Source: Gammaproteobacteria bacterium (lineage in GTDB: Bacteria; Pseudomonadota; Gammaproteobacteria; SZUA-152). From it: a DNA stretch of 34,917 nucleotides. Below are positions 8,288 to 18,278 of this stretch, piece by piece (within the stretch, counting starts at the first letter, position 1; the number at the start of each line of letters is the position of its first letter). Both the position numbers and the translations under genes were made by a program. The stretch lies in assembly GCA_011051685.1 (NCBI GenBank), contig DRKQ01000123.1, forward strand, positions 1-34,917, written 5' to 3'. The notes under the pieces are model-generated. The model was not told the DNA's origin. It worked only from the letters and a program-made list of their open reading frames with translations, and ran no database searches.

Positions 8288-8979
8288 GTCCCCGGCTGGT
8301 AGCGTGTGGGATCCGCCACCCCGGCCGCGGCAAAGCCCGCGGCGCGCAGCCGGCAGGAATCACAACGCCCGCAGGCGCGGCCTTCCTCATCCGCGGCATA
8401 ACAGGAAATGGTGGCCGCGTAATCCACCCCCAGGGCCAGGCCCTGCTGGATGATCTGCGCCTTGCTCAGATGGATCAGCGGCGTGTGGATGCGCACGCCG
8501 TGGCCCTCCACACCGGCCTTGGTGGCCAGCCGGGCCATGGCCTCGAAGGCGGCGATGTATTCGGGGCGGCAATCCGGGTAGCCCGAGTAGTCCACCGCGT
8601 TGACGCCGATGAAGATGTGCCGGGCATCCAGCACCTCCGCCCAGGCCAGGGCATAGGACAGGAACAGGGTGTTGCGCGCCGGCACGTAGGTCACGGGGAT
8701 GCCTTCGCCGGGGGCCTGGGGCACGGCGATGGCGTCGTCGGTGAGGGCGGAGCCGCCGATGGCGCGCAGATCCAGCTTGATCAGCCGATGCTCCGCCACC
8801 CCCTGGGATCGGACCACCGCGGCGGCGGCCTGCAGTTCCGAGCGATGGCGCTGGCCGTAGTCGAAACTCAGGGCGTAACAGTGGTAGCCGGCATCCCGGG
8901 CCATGGCCAGGGCGGTGGCCGAATCCAGCCCGCCGGAGACCAGCACCACGGCCCTTTGCTGCGCCTCTCCCTCGTTCAC
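8284..8979 (-). CDS. queC: 7-cyano-7-deazaguanine synthase QueC
   Basis: The enzyme converts 7-carboxy-7-deazaguanine to preQ0 using ATP and ammonia, in queuosine biosynthesis. The 231-residue product has the PP-loop motif [16 protein letters not shown] at the N-terminus, then SFDYGQRH, the [19 protein letters not shown] stretch and [17 protein letters not shown]. At the C-terminus it has the zinc-binding Cys cluster ([20 protein letters not shown], four Cys ligands). The start is GTG at 8979, which overlaps the queE stop as GTGA and has AGGAGGAGG a few bases upstream, so an upstream extension is unnecessary. It is translationally coupled to queE before it and to the SAM hydrolase after it. 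Confidence 0.95.
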   Translation of the reverse strand: MNEGEAQQRAVVLVSGGLDSATALAMARDAGYHCYALSFDYGQRHRSELQAAAAVVRSQGVAEHRLIKLDLRAIGGSALTDDAIAVPQAPGEGIPVTYVPARNTLFLSYALAWAEVLDARHIFIGVNAVDYSGYPDCRPEYIAAFEAMARLATKAGVEGHGVRIHTPLIHLSKAQIIQQGLALGVDYAATISCYAADEEGRACGRCDSCRLRAAGFAAAGVADPTRYQPGT

Positions 8980-9662
8980 CGGCCCTCCTCCTCGCCCCAC
9001 AGGAGCTTGTGCAGCTGTAATTGAAAACGCACCTCCAGCCGATCCTCGAGGATCCATTCCGCCAGGCTGCGGGGTTGCAGCTGGCCAAAACTGGGGGAAA
9101 ACAACACCTCGCAGCGCGCCGGCAATTCATACTTTGTTAGGATCTCCCTCGCCCAGTCATAATCCTCGCGATGGCAGAGGACGAACTTGACCTGATCCCG
9201 GGGAGACAGCCAATCGAGGTTGGCCCAGTGGTTCCTCGCCACCTCGCCGGAACCCGGGGTCTTGATGTCCAGCACCTTCACCACCCGCGGATCCACGGCG
9301 GAGACATCCAGCGCCCCGCTGGTTTCCAGGGAAACGCTGTGGCCTGCATCACAGAGCCGACTGAGCAGCTCGATACAGGCGCGCTGTGCGAGGGGCTCAC
9401 CCCCCGTGACCGTGACATGTTGAGTGTCATAGTCAGTGGTCAAGGTGAGAATGTTTTCCAGGCTCATCCACTGCCCACCCTGGAAGGCATAGCGGGTGTC
9501 GCAATAACCACAGCGCAGGGGACAGCCAGTCAAGCGGATGAATACCGTGGGGAATCCCACGCTACGTGACTCGCCCTGCAGGGACAGAAAGATCTCGCTG
9601 ATGCGCAGCTGACCGGCATGACCGGCGTTGTCTTGTGAAGAAAGGGCCGTATCAGCGGTCAT
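8976..9662 (-). CDS. queE: 7-carboxy-7-deazaguanine synthase QueE (radical SAM)
   Basis: The enzyme rearranges 6-carboxytetrahydropterin to 7-carboxy-7-deazaguanine using SAM and a 4Fe-4S cluster. The 228-residue protein carries the radical-SAM cysteines as [10 protein letters not shown] (CX3CX2C). They follow the substrate-binding segment [20 protein letters not shown], and [12 protein letters not shown] supplies the GGEP SAM-binding motif. The ATG at 9662 gives about 20 extra residues before the conserved region, so a slightly later start cannot be excluded. The downstream queC begins inside the queE stop codon. It lies 97 bases after cpoB, a common position at the end of gammaproteobacterial tol-pal clusters. 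Confidence 0.95.
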   Translation of the reverse strand: MTADTALSSQDNAGHAGQLRISEIFLSLQGESRSVGFPTVFIRLTGCPLRCGYCDTRYAFQGGQWMSLENILTLTTDYDTQHVTVTGGEPLAQRACIELLSRLCDAGHSVSLETSGALDVSAVDPRVVKVLDIKTPGSGEVARNHWANLDWLSPRDQVKFVLCHREDYDWAREILTKYELPARCEVLFSPSFGQLQPRSLAEWILEDRLEVRFQLQLHKLLWGEEEGR

Positions 9663-9759
9663 GACACTCTGTGTTGTTTGTCTGCGTGTTGATCGGAATC
9701 TTGTTGATTGAAATGAATGAAGGAGATTGCTGCTGACGGGCACCCGTCGAGGAGAGGAT

Positions 9760-10653
9760 TTAGGGGAACTGCTTCAGCTCCTGCAAGCGCTTTTGCGCCA
9801 GACGGGCGGCGGTGGTGTTGGGGTAATTCATCACCACCTCATTGAGTGACCGCCTGGCCTTGTCGTTGTCACCCAGTTCCTGGTAGGTGTAGCCCATCTT
9901 CAACAGGGCATCGGCGCGTTTGGGGCTGTTGGGAAAGTCTTTCACCACTTTCTCGAATTCGTGCAGGGCCACCTTGAAATGGCGCTGAACATAATTGGCC
10001 TCCCCCAGCCAGTACTGGGCGTTGTCGGTAAACCGTCCCCGCGGGTAGCTTTGCACGAAGGCCTTGAAGGCGGCCACCGCCAGATCGTAACGGCCTTCCT
10101 TGAGCAGGTTGAAAGCGCGCTCATAAGCGATGCGTTCTTCTTGCGTATCAGCAGCTGGGGCGGTATTTGCCGTGCTGGATGCCGGAGTGCCATTGGCCAA
10201 TCCATCACCTGCCATGCTGCCCGGGCTTGCACCGGCAAACACCGAGCCGCCCCCGGCGGCAGCGCCGGACGGGGCAACGGGCAGGCTGCGACTCGCCTCT
10301 TCCAGTGCCCGCAGGCGGCGATCGATATCCAGGTACAGGTCGCGCTGGCGCTTTTTCAGCTGCTCCATGGCATGACCCTGCTCCTCGAGCTGCCCCTCCA
10401 GTTCCGAAACGGCATTTTGCAGGGTGTCGACGCGGGTCACGAGATCCACCAAGGTCTGGTTCTCCAGCAGGCGCTCCAGACGCTGAATGCGTTTTTCCAG
10501 GCTGCCGACCTTGGCGTCAGGCAGTTCACCCGAGGCCTCGATCACCGGGGCGGGGGCGCGCGCCTGGGCGTCGGAAACAAAACATGGCGCGGCCAGAACG
10601 ACCAGCGCCATGCCTGCAAATCCACTTTTAAACCCTCTGGGAGCCAAACTCAC
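9760..10653 (-). CDS. cpoB: Cell division coordinator CpoB (YbgF), Tol-Pal system TPR protein
   Basis: CpoB is a periplasmic protein that links TolA and PBP1B activity during septation. The 297-residue product has a signal peptide (MALVVLAAPCFVSDAQA) and an N-terminal coiled coil for trimerisation (KRIQRLERLLENQTLVDLVT, continuing to RRLRALEEASR). A Gly/Ala/Ser-rich linker follows, then a C-terminal TPR domain: ERAFNLLKEGRYDLAVAAFK, NAQYWLGEANYVQRHFKVAL, and DALLKMGYTYQELGDNDKAR. I chose GTG at 10653, which has AGG 7 bases upstream and starts just before the signal peptide. A TTG at 10677 is an alternative. It follows pal by 48 bases, as usual for this cluster. Confidence 0.92.
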   Translation of the reverse strand: MSLAPRGFKSGFAGMALVVLAAPCFVSDAQARAPAPVIEASGELPDAKVGSLEKRIQRLERLLENQTLVDLVTRVDTLQNAVSELEGQLEEQGHAMEQLKKRQRDLYLDIDRRLRALEEASRSLPVAPSGAAAGGGSVFAGASPGSMAGDGLANGTPASSTANTAPAADTQEERIAYERAFNLLKEGRYDLAVAAFKAFVQSYPRGRFTDNAQYWLGEANYVQRHFKVALHEFEKVVKDFPNSPKRADALLKMGYTYQELGDNDKARRSLNEVVMNYPNTTAARLAQKRLQELKQFP

Positions 10654-10701
10654 GTGATACCTGTCTTCAATCTTCAATCCATCGCCAACCCGTTGCAGCG
10701 C

Positions 10702-11283
10702 TTATCGATTGTAAATGAATTCAGCACGACGATTCAGCGCCCAGGCCTCTTCGTTGTGTCCCAGGGCCGCCGGGCGTTCTTCGCCGTAGCTGATGACCCG
10801 GATCTGGCTGGCGGAAGCGCCCTGCAGGGTCAACATGCGCTTGACTGCATTGGCGCGGCGTTCACCCAGGGCCATGTTGTATTCACGGGTGCCGCGCTCA
10901 TCGGCATGCCCCTCGATGGTCACGCTGACATTGGGATGATTGGCCAGGTATTCGGCATGGGCCTGAATAATGTCGCGGAATTCACCTTTGATGTCACTCT
11001 TGTCAAAGTCGAAATAGACGACGCGCTTGGCCAGCAGGCTGTTAGGATCATCCAGAGGGTCGCCACTGAAAGCCGTACCGGCGTCCGTGGCCCCCATGCT
11101 TTCACCCTTGGCGCCGCCACTGGCGCCAACGCCGCTGGTGGTGGCCGAAGAACCGGAATCGCTGGCCGTCGAAGAGGAACTCACACCCGTGTCTGTGGCC
11201 TCTTCCACCTCACCAGAAGTGCCGCAGCCCAGCAGCATCAGTGCGGGTAACATTGCAAGCACAGTCTTGGTCCAGAATTTCAT
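10702..11283 (-). CDS. pal: Peptidoglycan-associated lipoprotein Pal
   Basis: Pal anchors the outer membrane to peptidoglycan and binds TolB. The 193-residue precursor has a lipoprotein signal peptide with lipobox LLGC (Cys20). A Ser/Thr/Gly-rich linker of about 60 residues follows, longer than in E. coli. The OmpA-like peptidoglycan-binding domain comes next, with VVYFDFDKSDI, NVSVTIEGHADERGTREYNM, ALGERRANAVKRML and the diaminopimelate-binding Asp and Arg of that motif. It ends LNRRAEFIYNR, typical of the family. Start ATG at 11283 has a GAGGGAG site 6 bases upstream. The 135-base gap before it is AT-rich (11360-11415) and may hold an internal promoter. Confidence 0.97.
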   Translation of the reverse strand: MKFWTKTVLAMLPALMLLGCGTSGEVEEATDTGVSSSSTASDSGSSATTSGVGASGGAKGESMGATDAGTAFSGDPLDDPNSLLAKRVVYFDFDKSDIKGEFRDIIQAHAEYLANHPNVSVTIEGHADERGTREYNMALGERRANAVKRMLTLQGASASQIRVISYGEERPAALGHNEEAWALNRRAEFIYNR

Positions 11284-11418
11284 AATTGACTCCCTCGAAT
11301 TGATCAGTGTTAGTGGTCGAAAAAATAAAGCCGTGTGTTGGATTCAGCGAACCCGGTGAATAATAAGCTTGTGTAAAAACTCTTTTTTTAAACTATTTTT
11401 TTAAATATTGTTTAGAAC

Positions 11419-12765
11419 CTATGGTGCAAAAGGCGACCATGATGGCTCTCGCACATCCCCTTCCGGCACCGTCAGCCGCTGATGGATGCTGCCATCCACG
11501 GAAACCGCCTTCAAGATGCCCCGCCGGCCCACCGTAGTCGCGTATATAATCATGCTGCCATTGGGCGCAAAACTGGGAGACTCGTCCAGCGTACCGTCTG
11601 TGAGCACCCGCAGGTTGCCGGTCTCCAGATCCATGACCGCAACCCGATAATTGCCATCGGTGCGGTGCACCATGGCAACCTTTTTACCATCACGCGACAC
11701 CGAGGCCTTGGCATTGTATCTGCCCTCGAAGGTCAAACGGGAGGCCTTGCCGCCCCGCGATGGCACCTTGTACAACTGCGGTCTTCCGCCCCGATCCGAG
11801 GTAAAAATAATGGTCTTGCCGTCCGGCGTCCAGGCGGGCTCGGTGTCGATGGCCCAGTGGCGGGTCAAACGCCGTCGCTGTTTGGTTGCCAAGTCTATGA
11901 CATATATCTCAGGGTTGCCATCCTTGGAGAGTGTTAGCGCCAGTGATTTTCCATCCGGCGACCAAGAAGGGGCGCCATTGAGGCCCTTGTACGCAGCAAT
12001 CTTGTCCCGTCGCCCGGTGGCTACATCCTGCACAAACACCACCTGATGCCCATTGTCCTCCAACGACGCATAGGCAATGCGGGTTCCGTCTGGTGACCAG
12101 GCCGGCGAGAGGATGGGCTCACGAGAACGCAGCATGGATTGCGGGCCGTAGCCATCGGCATCGGCCACCCACAGGGCATAGCGTCGCAGATTACCCTCCC
12201 CCGCAACCGTGACGTAGGCCACACTGGTGGTGAATGCCCCACGTTCACCAGTGAGTTTTTCATAAATGATATCACTGACCTGATGGGCGGCGCGGCGCAG
12301 ATTATTCCCACTGGCGGACAGGCTGTAACCTTCCAGTTGCTTGCCTTTGAAGACATCAAACAGGCGAAAACGGATCTTGTAACGGTTGGCACCCACATAT
12401 TGCAGAGTGCCCACCACCAGGTTTTCGCTCTGGAAAATACGCCAGTTGGAAAAATTGATGGAAGAATCGGCGTGAGGCCGGGCCAGCATATCCTTGGGCG
12501 GCAGAGGCTCAAAACGACCGGTGTGACGCAGATCTGCGCTGATGATGGCCGCCACATCGACGGGCGGTTTGCTGGGCGGTGCCAGGGACTTGGGCATCTG
12601 CGGGTTTTGCGGTGGCACCTGCCAGCCAAAAGGCACCACGGCAATGGGCATGGCGCCTTCCACACCCTCGGTGATCTCAATATTCAACACCGCCTGCGCA
12701 CTGCCCGCTACCAACAATAAATAGAAGCCCAATAACCGGGCCGTTAAAACGTTCATCTTATTCAT
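11419..12765 (-). CDS. tolB: Tol-Pal translocation protein TolB
   Basis: TolB is the periplasmic beta-propeller that binds Pal and the TolA system. The 448-residue precursor has a signal peptide (LLGFYLLLVAGSAQA) and an N-terminal D1 domain (about 25-165). A six-bladed propeller follows, with the repeated WSPDG/SPDG signatures: PAWSPDGTRIAYASLEDNG, PSWSPDGKSLALTLSKDGN, PAWTPDGKTIIFTSDRGGR, VSRDGKKVAMVHRTDG and FAPNGSMIIYATT. It ends EPSWSPFAP. ATG at 12765 is taken; ATG at 12756 is an alternative. The gene follows tolA by 47 bases in the conserved order. Confidence 0.97.
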   Translation of the reverse strand: MNKMNVLTARLLGFYLLLVAGSAQAVLNIEITEGVEGAMPIAVVPFGWQVPPQNPQMPKSLAPPSKPPVDVAAIISADLRHTGRFEPLPPKDMLARPHADSSINFSNWRIFQSENLVVGTLQYVGANRYKIRFRLFDVFKGKQLEGYSLSASGNNLRRAAHQVSDIIYEKLTGERGAFTTSVAYVTVAGEGNLRRYALWVADADGYGPQSMLRSREPILSPAWSPDGTRIAYASLEDNGHQVVFVQDVATGRRDKIAAYKGLNGAPSWSPDGKSLALTLSKDGNPEIYVIDLATKQRRRLTRHWAIDTEPAWTPDGKTIIFTSDRGGRPQLYKVPSRGGKASRLTFEGRYNAKASVSRDGKKVAMVHRTDGNYRVAVMDLETGNLRVLTDGTLDESPSFAPNGSMIIYATTVGRRGILKAVSVDGSIHQRLTVPEGDVREPSWSPFAP

Positions 12766-12812
12766 TCACTCAACAATATTGACATCCGTGACCCCGTGTC
12801 CGGAAACGACAT

Positions 12813-13703
12813 TCAGGACTTGGGTTTAAAGGTAAAGACAATCTCCCGATCAAACAAGGCCGGGTCGGGCGGCCGGGGCAAAGGCGAGGCCTTGTACACC
12901 GCTGTTTCCACCGAACGACGAAACACCTCGTCACCAAGGCACTGGGTCACCGTGACATTGATCACTTCACCCCCGGGAATCTGCTGCACCACCACCTTGC
13001 AGGACAGCCCCTGCCTGGCGCTGGGCGGACGAATCCAGTTACGCTCCACCTTGTTCTGGATATCGGCGATATATTGCCCTCGCAGGGACGACAGGCGTTT
13101 TTGTTCCGCGGCCTGCAGGCGTTGGTGCTCGGCCTCCAACTCCGCGCGACGCGCCGCGGCCTCCGCATCCCGCCGGCGTTTTTCCTCCAGCAGTTTACGT
13201 TTGGCGGCCACATCCGCCAAGCGTTTCTCCTCGGCAAGACGCTTTTGCTCCAGGGCCTTTTTCTCGGCCGCCAGGCGTTCCATTTCTTTTTTCTTCCTTG
13301 CCCGCTCGGCGGCAATGCGCTTTTCCTCGGCCTTGCGCTGCTTTTGCAGTTTTTTCTGGCGTTTCTTCTCCGCCTCGCGTTCCTTGCGCAGCTTGGCCAG
13401 ACGTTTTTCCTCACGCTGACGCTTTTTTTTCAGCTCGCGGGCCTTTTGTTCCAGCCTGCGCTGTTTGGCCAGTTCCTTCTTTTTCTTCTTCTGCTCGGCC
13501 TTTTTCAGCTTCTCCACTTCGGCAAGGATCTTTTTCTCATCCACTGCCACGGCCTTGACGATATCCACTTTCTGTTGCGCCGGGGTGGGCACATCGTTCC
13601 ACTCCAGGCTGACGAACAACACCGCACCAAGCACCACATGTACCAGAATGGCATAGACCATGGCGCGGGGGTTCTGCAGGATTTCTTTGAGTAAGGCTCG
13701 CAC
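12813..13703 (-). CDS. tolA: Cell envelope integrity protein TolA
   Basis: TolA connects the inner-membrane TolQR motor to the outer membrane. The 296-residue protein has one N-terminal transmembrane helix (AMVYAILVHVVLGAVLFVSL). A long charged helical domain (about residues 50-200) rich in Lys, Glu, Ala and Arg follows, shorter than in E. coli. The C-terminal domain III begins near YIADIQNKVERNWIRP, contains the two conserved Cys (GLSCKVVV and VTQCLGD) and ends FTFKPKS. The start is GTG at 13703, 15 bases after the tolR stop. No clear ribosome-binding site precedes it, so expression probably depends on translation of tolR. Confidence 0.95.
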   Translation of the reverse strand: MRALLKEILQNPRAMVYAILVHVVLGAVLFVSLEWNDVPTPAQQKVDIVKAVAVDEKKILAEVEKLKKAEQKKKKKELAKQRRLEQKARELKKKRQREEKRLAKLRKEREAEKKRQKKLQKQRKAEEKRIAAERARKKKEMERLAAEKKALEQKRLAEEKRLADVAAKRKLLEEKRRRDAEAAARRAELEAEHQRLQAAEQKRLSSLRGQYIADIQNKVERNWIRPPSARQGLSCKVVVQQIPGGEVINVTVTQCLGDEVFRRSVETAVYKASPLPRPPDPALFDREIVFTFKPKS

Positions 13704-13718
13704 TGTTTTTATTATTTG

Positions 13719-14156
13719 CTACTTGGTATCTTCGGGCGTTTCGGTGATCAGCCCGACACTGGGTGCCCCGGCCTTTTGCAATAGCGCCATAGCCACCACC
13801 ACCTTGCCATATTCCACATGGGTATCGCCGCGCACCATAATGGGCGTCTTGGGCCGGTGGCGCAGCACCGCCGCCACCTTGGTAACCAGGGTCTGGTGAT
13901 CAATAGGTTCGTCAGGCTTGTCACCCACGCTGAGGTAGTATTCACCCTTCGCAGTAACGGTAACTACCAGTGGCTCGTCACTTTCTCCGGCCATGGGTTC
14001 GGCCTCCGCCTGTGGCAACTCCACCGCCACCCCTGCCGTCAGCAACGGTGCGGTGATCATAAAGATCACCAGCAACACCAGCATAACGTCGATGTAGGGC
14101 ACCACGTTGATCTCCGACATGGGCTTGCGACGCACCTTTTTGATCTGTGCAGTCAT
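13719..14156 (-). CDS. tolR: Tol-Pal biopolymer transport protein TolR
   Basis: TolR is the ExbD-like partner of TolQ that harnesses the proton gradient. The 145-residue protein has a basic N-terminus (KKVRRKPMSEINVVPYID). One transmembrane helix follows, carrying the essential Asp in PYIDVMLVLLVIFMITAPLL. The periplasmic domain includes VTVTAKGEYYLSVGDKP and ends AGAPSVGLITE. Its ATG immediately follows the tolQ stop codon with no gap (TAA then ATG), so the two are co-translated. Confidence 0.97.
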   Translation of the reverse strand: MTAQIKKVRRKPMSEINVVPYIDVMLVLLVIFMITAPLLTAGVAVELPQAEAEPMAGESDEPLVVTVTAKGEYYLSVGDKPDEPIDHQTLVTKVAAVLRHRPKTPIMVRGDTHVEYGKVVVAMALLQKAGAPSVGLITETPEDTK

Positions 14157-14831
14157 TTATTTGTGCGCCTGCCGCTGCAGGATACTGGCGAATTCCTCAG
14201 AGAAGGTTTCGTAACGATTGATCAACCGTTCAAGCTCGGTGTTGAAACGGTTGTAACCGATCACCGCCGGGATCGCCGCGAACAGACCCATGGCGGTAGC
14301 CACCAGGGCCTCGGCAATGCCCGGCGCTACCATGGCAATGGTGGCCTGTTTGACGTTGCCCAGGGCGCGGAAGGAATTCATGATACCCCACACCGTGCCG
14401 AACAGGCCCACGTAGGGACTGGTGGAACCCACGGTGGCAAGAAAGGGCAGGTGCAATTCCAACTTGTCGGTTTCCCGCGACAGGGCCACACGCATGGCCC
14501 GCTGCGCACCTTCCAGCACGGTTCTCGGGTCGACACCCTCCTGCTTGCGCAGACGGGCAAATTCCTTGAACCCGGCCTCGAAGATCACCGCCAGGCCCGA
14601 ACTGCCATGACGCCCGGAGGTCACCTGGTTGTAGAGGTTGGACAGGTCGCCGCCGGACCAGAACTTTTCCTCAAATTCTTCGGCCTCGACACGGGCATTG
14701 GCCAGCATGCGCCGCTTCTGGAAAATGACATTCCAGGAAAACAGCGAGGCAATGAGCAGCAGCAGCAGCACCAGTTGCACCAGCACGCTGGCGTTGGTGA
14801 TGAGTGAAAGAATGGATAAATCAGCTGTCAC
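14157..14831 (-). CDS. tolQ: Tol-Pal proton channel protein TolQ
   Basis: TolQ is the ExbB/MotA-family inner-membrane protein of the Tol motor. The 224-residue product has three transmembrane segments: SVLVQLVLLLLLIASLFSWN near the N-terminus, VGSTSPYVGLFGTVWGIMNS, and GIAEALVATAMGLFAAIPAV, with the conserved Thr and Gly residues of the pore. The start is GTG at 14831, with AGGAG 8 bases upstream. It overlaps the end of ybgC by 11 bases. Confidence 0.97.
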   Translation of the reverse strand: MTADLSILSLITNASVLVQLVLLLLLIASLFSWNVIFQKRRMLANARVEAEEFEEKFWSGGDLSNLYNQVTSGRHGSSGLAVIFEAGFKEFARLRKQEGVDPRTVLEGAQRAMRVALSRETDKLELHLPFLATVGSTSPYVGLFGTVWGIMNSFRALGNVKQATIAMVAPGIAEALVATAMGLFAAIPAVIGYNRFNTELERLINRYETFSEEFASILQRQAHK

Positions 14832-15261
14832 GCAAAATCTCCTCTCGGACGTGGACGGGCATGGCGCGCGGCTTCAGGGTGACAGCATCGAGGCAGGCGA
14901 TCTTGACCTGTCCCTGACACAACAACGCGCCACTCGCCTCTCCTTCAGTCCCCTTGTTAGTTATCAGGTTTACCGTTTGCTCAAAACTCAAGCTGGCCTT
15001 GCCAGAGGCCATTACCTTCACACTCACTGAAAGCAGCTGGTTGAAACGGGCCGGTTTGAGATACTCCATTTGCAGCGAACGCACCGCAAAAATCAGCCCA
15101 TGCTCTCGCGCCAATACATCCTGTTCCACCCCCCGCGCCCGCAACCACTCTGTGCGCGCCCGCTCCATAAATTTCAGGTAATTGGCGTAATACACCACGC
15201 CGCCGCTGTCCGTGTCCTCGTAGTAGACCCGCACCGGCCAGGAAAATTCAGCCACAATCAT
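14821..15261 (-). CDS. ybgC: Tol-Pal system-associated acyl-CoA thioesterase YbgC
   Basis: This hot-dog-fold thioesterase acts on acyl-CoA or acyl-ACP and is always found at the head of the tol-pal operon. The 146-residue protein shows the signature VRVYYEDTDSGGVVYYANYL with the catalytic Asp, followed by KFMERARTEWLRARG. Length is normal. ATG at 15261 is the only sensible start. It overlaps tolQ by 11 bases and lies 119 bases after ruvB, the gap being filled by an inverted repeat. Confidence 0.95.
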   Translation of the reverse strand: MIVAEFSWPVRVYYEDTDSGGVVYYANYLKFMERARTEWLRARGVEQDVLAREHGLIFAVRSLQMEYLKPARFNQLLSVSVKVMASGKASLSFEQTVNLITNKGTEGEASGALLCQGQVKIACLDAVTLKPRAMPVHVREEILRDS

Positions 15262-15300
15262 CAGCCATTGTAAGTACGTCCAACCTCATCGCAAAAGTGT

Positions 15301-15378
15301 CTAGTGACTAGGGGCTAGTAACGAGGAAAACACAACAACCGTCTTTCCTAGTTACTCGTCCCTCGTTCCTCGGTACTA
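15301..15378. repeat. Imperfect inverted repeat between ruvB and ybgC
   Basis: The left arm (15311-15329, ggggctagtaacgaggaaa) is nearly the reverse complement of the right arm (15344-15362, tttcctagttactcgtccc). Both are flanked by further CTAGTGACTAG and TCGTTCCTCGGTACT variants of the same motif. It looks like a short dispersed intergenic repeat rather than a terminator, as no T-run follows on either strand. Confidence 0.6.
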
Positions 15379-15380
15379 AA

Positions 15381-16439
<1,059 letters not shown>

Positions 16440-16528
16440 GGGGCAGAGTGTACTACAGCCATGGCGGCCATGCCCTGTTCGGTCGTACAATGCCCACATA
16501 CCGTGTCGTTTACCGAGGAATCCTTGTC

Positions 16529-18241
16529 ATGCCTTCCCTGTCATCATCATCGATCCTGTCCCTGCTTGGCACTGCCGCGCTGCTCGCCAGCCTGAGCGCC
16601 TGTGATTCCGGCACCCCGCCGGTGCCGAAGAACCCGGTCCCGGAAAGGCCGGCCAGTGAGAAGATCACCCTGGTGTCCGGCTGCAACAGTTGTCATGGCG
16701 AGGATGGTGTGGGCAACAATCCGGACGTGCCTTTCATCGCAGGCCAACATGCCGACTATCTCGAACGCGCCCTGCGCGAATACCTGATCGGTGATCGCAA
16801 ACACGAATTGATGCGCGCCGCGGTGTTTGATCTCGATGTCGCTCAACGCCATCAATTGGCCAGGCATTACGCCGGGCTGAATAGCCCATGGAAAAAAACC
16901 GCTCCCCAGCCAACATCGGGAAAAAACGCTGAACAGACCCGCGACATTCGCGCCGGCAAGGCTCTGTCCCGGCCCTGCGCCGGCTGTCATGGCAAGGATG
17001 GCAACAGCATCAAGGAGGGGGTGCCCAGTCTGGCTGGCCTGCAGGCGGAATATTTCATCCCCGCCCTCAAGAGTTACCTGCAGGGCACGCGCCAGGGCGC
17101 CGCCATCATGAAGAACTTCAAGCTCAGTCTCAGTGAACGAGACATCCGCCAACTGGCAGCCTATTTCGCTGTGCAAAAACGCCAGCGTTCCCCCTTGGGC
17201 AAACGCCTCAAGGCCAGTGAGGCCAGTGACAAACTGGCCCATCGCTGCCTGGGCTGTCACGGAAAAGACGGCAACAGCACCCACCCGGCCATCCCCAGCC
17301 TGGCCGGACAAAACGCCGCCTATCTGATCAAGGCCATGCAAGCCTATCGTGACAACAAACGCCAGAACAAATTAATGACGGATATGGCCCACGGACTCAG
17401 TGACAAGGCCATCCGCCGTAATGCCATTTATTTTGCCACCCGCACCCCCATGAACCTGGCAATGCAGCCATCAAGCCGAACCGACAAGGCAACATTTGAT
17501 CCCCTGGGCGACGGCGCGCAACTGGCTGCCTCCTGTAACGGCTGCCACGGCGACAAGGGCAACAGCACCACCCGCGACGTACCGCGTCTTGCCGGCCTGG
17601 CCCAGGCCTATTTACAGCATGCCATTGGCGCCTACCGAGAGGGCCGGCGCCAACACGCCATGATGCAAATGCTCACCCGTTATCTCAGTGATACCGATAT
17701 CGAAAAGCTGGCCCTGTACTACGCCAGCCAGACACCGGCCACGAAAACCGGCAAGGCGCCCGTGGAGACCAAACTGACCGAAAGCTGCGCCGGCTGTCAT
17801 GGTGAGGACGGCAACAGCGCCACCCCCACCACCCCCAGCCTGGCCGGACAACAGGCCGATTACATCATTGCCGCCCTGCAGGCCTACAAAAAGGGCGCGC
17901 GTGAGAATGAAGACATGCAGGGTGCTGCGGCCGAACTGGACAGAAAGGCCATGCGCATACTGGCCGACCACTACTCCCGGTTAGAGCCAAAACAGGCTGC
18001 GGTAAGAATGTTTGAAACACCTCAAAGCCTGGCGCAAAAATGTGATCGCTGCCATGGCAAAAATGGTGGAGAACCCGACCCGGACAAACCCCGCATCGCC
18101 GGCCAGCGGCGTGCCTATCTGGTAAAGGCCCTGCAGGCTTTCAAAAACAAGGAGCGCCTGAATCCCACCATGTACAAAATGGTGGGACATCTGAGCCGTG
18201 TGGAGATCGAGGCTATCGCCAGCCACTATGCCAATCAATAG
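16529..18241 (+). CDS. Hexahaem lipoprotein cytochrome c (six tandem c-type domains)
   Basis: This 570-residue protein has a lipoprotein signal peptide ending in LSAC (Cys25), so it should be membrane-anchored in the periplasm or at the cell surface. It carries six CXXCH haem sites at about residues 52, 150, 240, 336, 420 and 505: CNSCH, CAGCH, CLGCH, CNGCH, CAGCH and CDRCH. Each lies in a repeat of roughly 85-100 residues of the form GCHGxDGNS..PSLAGQxAxYL..ALxAY..G.R....M......LSxxxIxxLAxYYA. This is the small monohaem class-I (c4/c553-like) fold. A Met near residue 45 of each repeat is a plausible distal ligand. ATG at 16529 has GAGGA upstream. It is divergent from ruvB by 89 bases. Role: electron transfer; the partner is unknown. 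Confidence 0.9.
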   Translation: MPSLSSSSILSLLGTAALLASLSACDSGTPPVPKNPVPERPASEKITLVSGCNSCHGEDGVGNNPDVPFIAGQHADYLERALREYLIGDRKHELMRAAVFDLDVAQRHQLARHYAGLNSPWKKTAPQPTSGKNAEQTRDIRAGKALSRPCAGCHGKDGNSIKEGVPSLAGLQAEYFIPALKSYLQGTRQGAAIMKNFKLSLSERDIRQLAAYFAVQKRQRSPLGKRLKASEASDKLAHRCLGCHGKDGNSTHPAIPSLAGQNAAYLIKAMQAYRDNKRQNKLMTDMAHGLSDKAIRRNAIYFATRTPMNLAMQPSSRTDKATFDPLGDGAQLAASCNGCHGDKGNSTTRDVPRLAGLAQAYLQHAIGAYREGRRQHAMMQMLTRYLSDTDIEKLALYYASQTPATKTGKAPVETKLTESCAGCHGEDGNSATPTTPSLAGQQADYIIAALQAYKKGARENEDMQGAAAELDRKAMRILADHYSRLEPKQAAVRMFETPQSLAQKCDRCHGKNGGEPDPDKPRIAGQRRAYLVKALQAFKNKERLNPTMYKMVGHLSRVEIEAIASHYANQ

Positions 18242-18247
18242 GCGCGG

Positions 18248-18278
18248 GCAATAAGACAGAGCCCAGTCTGATTATTGC
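18248..18278. terminator. Hairpin between convergent genes, possible bidirectional terminator
   Basis: GCAATAA (from 18248) pairs with TTATTGC (to 18278), and an inner CAGA/TCTG stem adds four pairs around a small bulge. It lies exactly between the ends of the cytochrome and the unknown lipoprotein genes and covers the stop codon of the latter. No T-run follows, so termination is only inferred. Confidence 0.4.

Noticed and set aside
9734-9749. GACGGG-CA-CCCGTC palindrome between queE and cpoB
   Set aside because: Only six base pairs and a two-base loop with no T-run; too weak to call a terminator.
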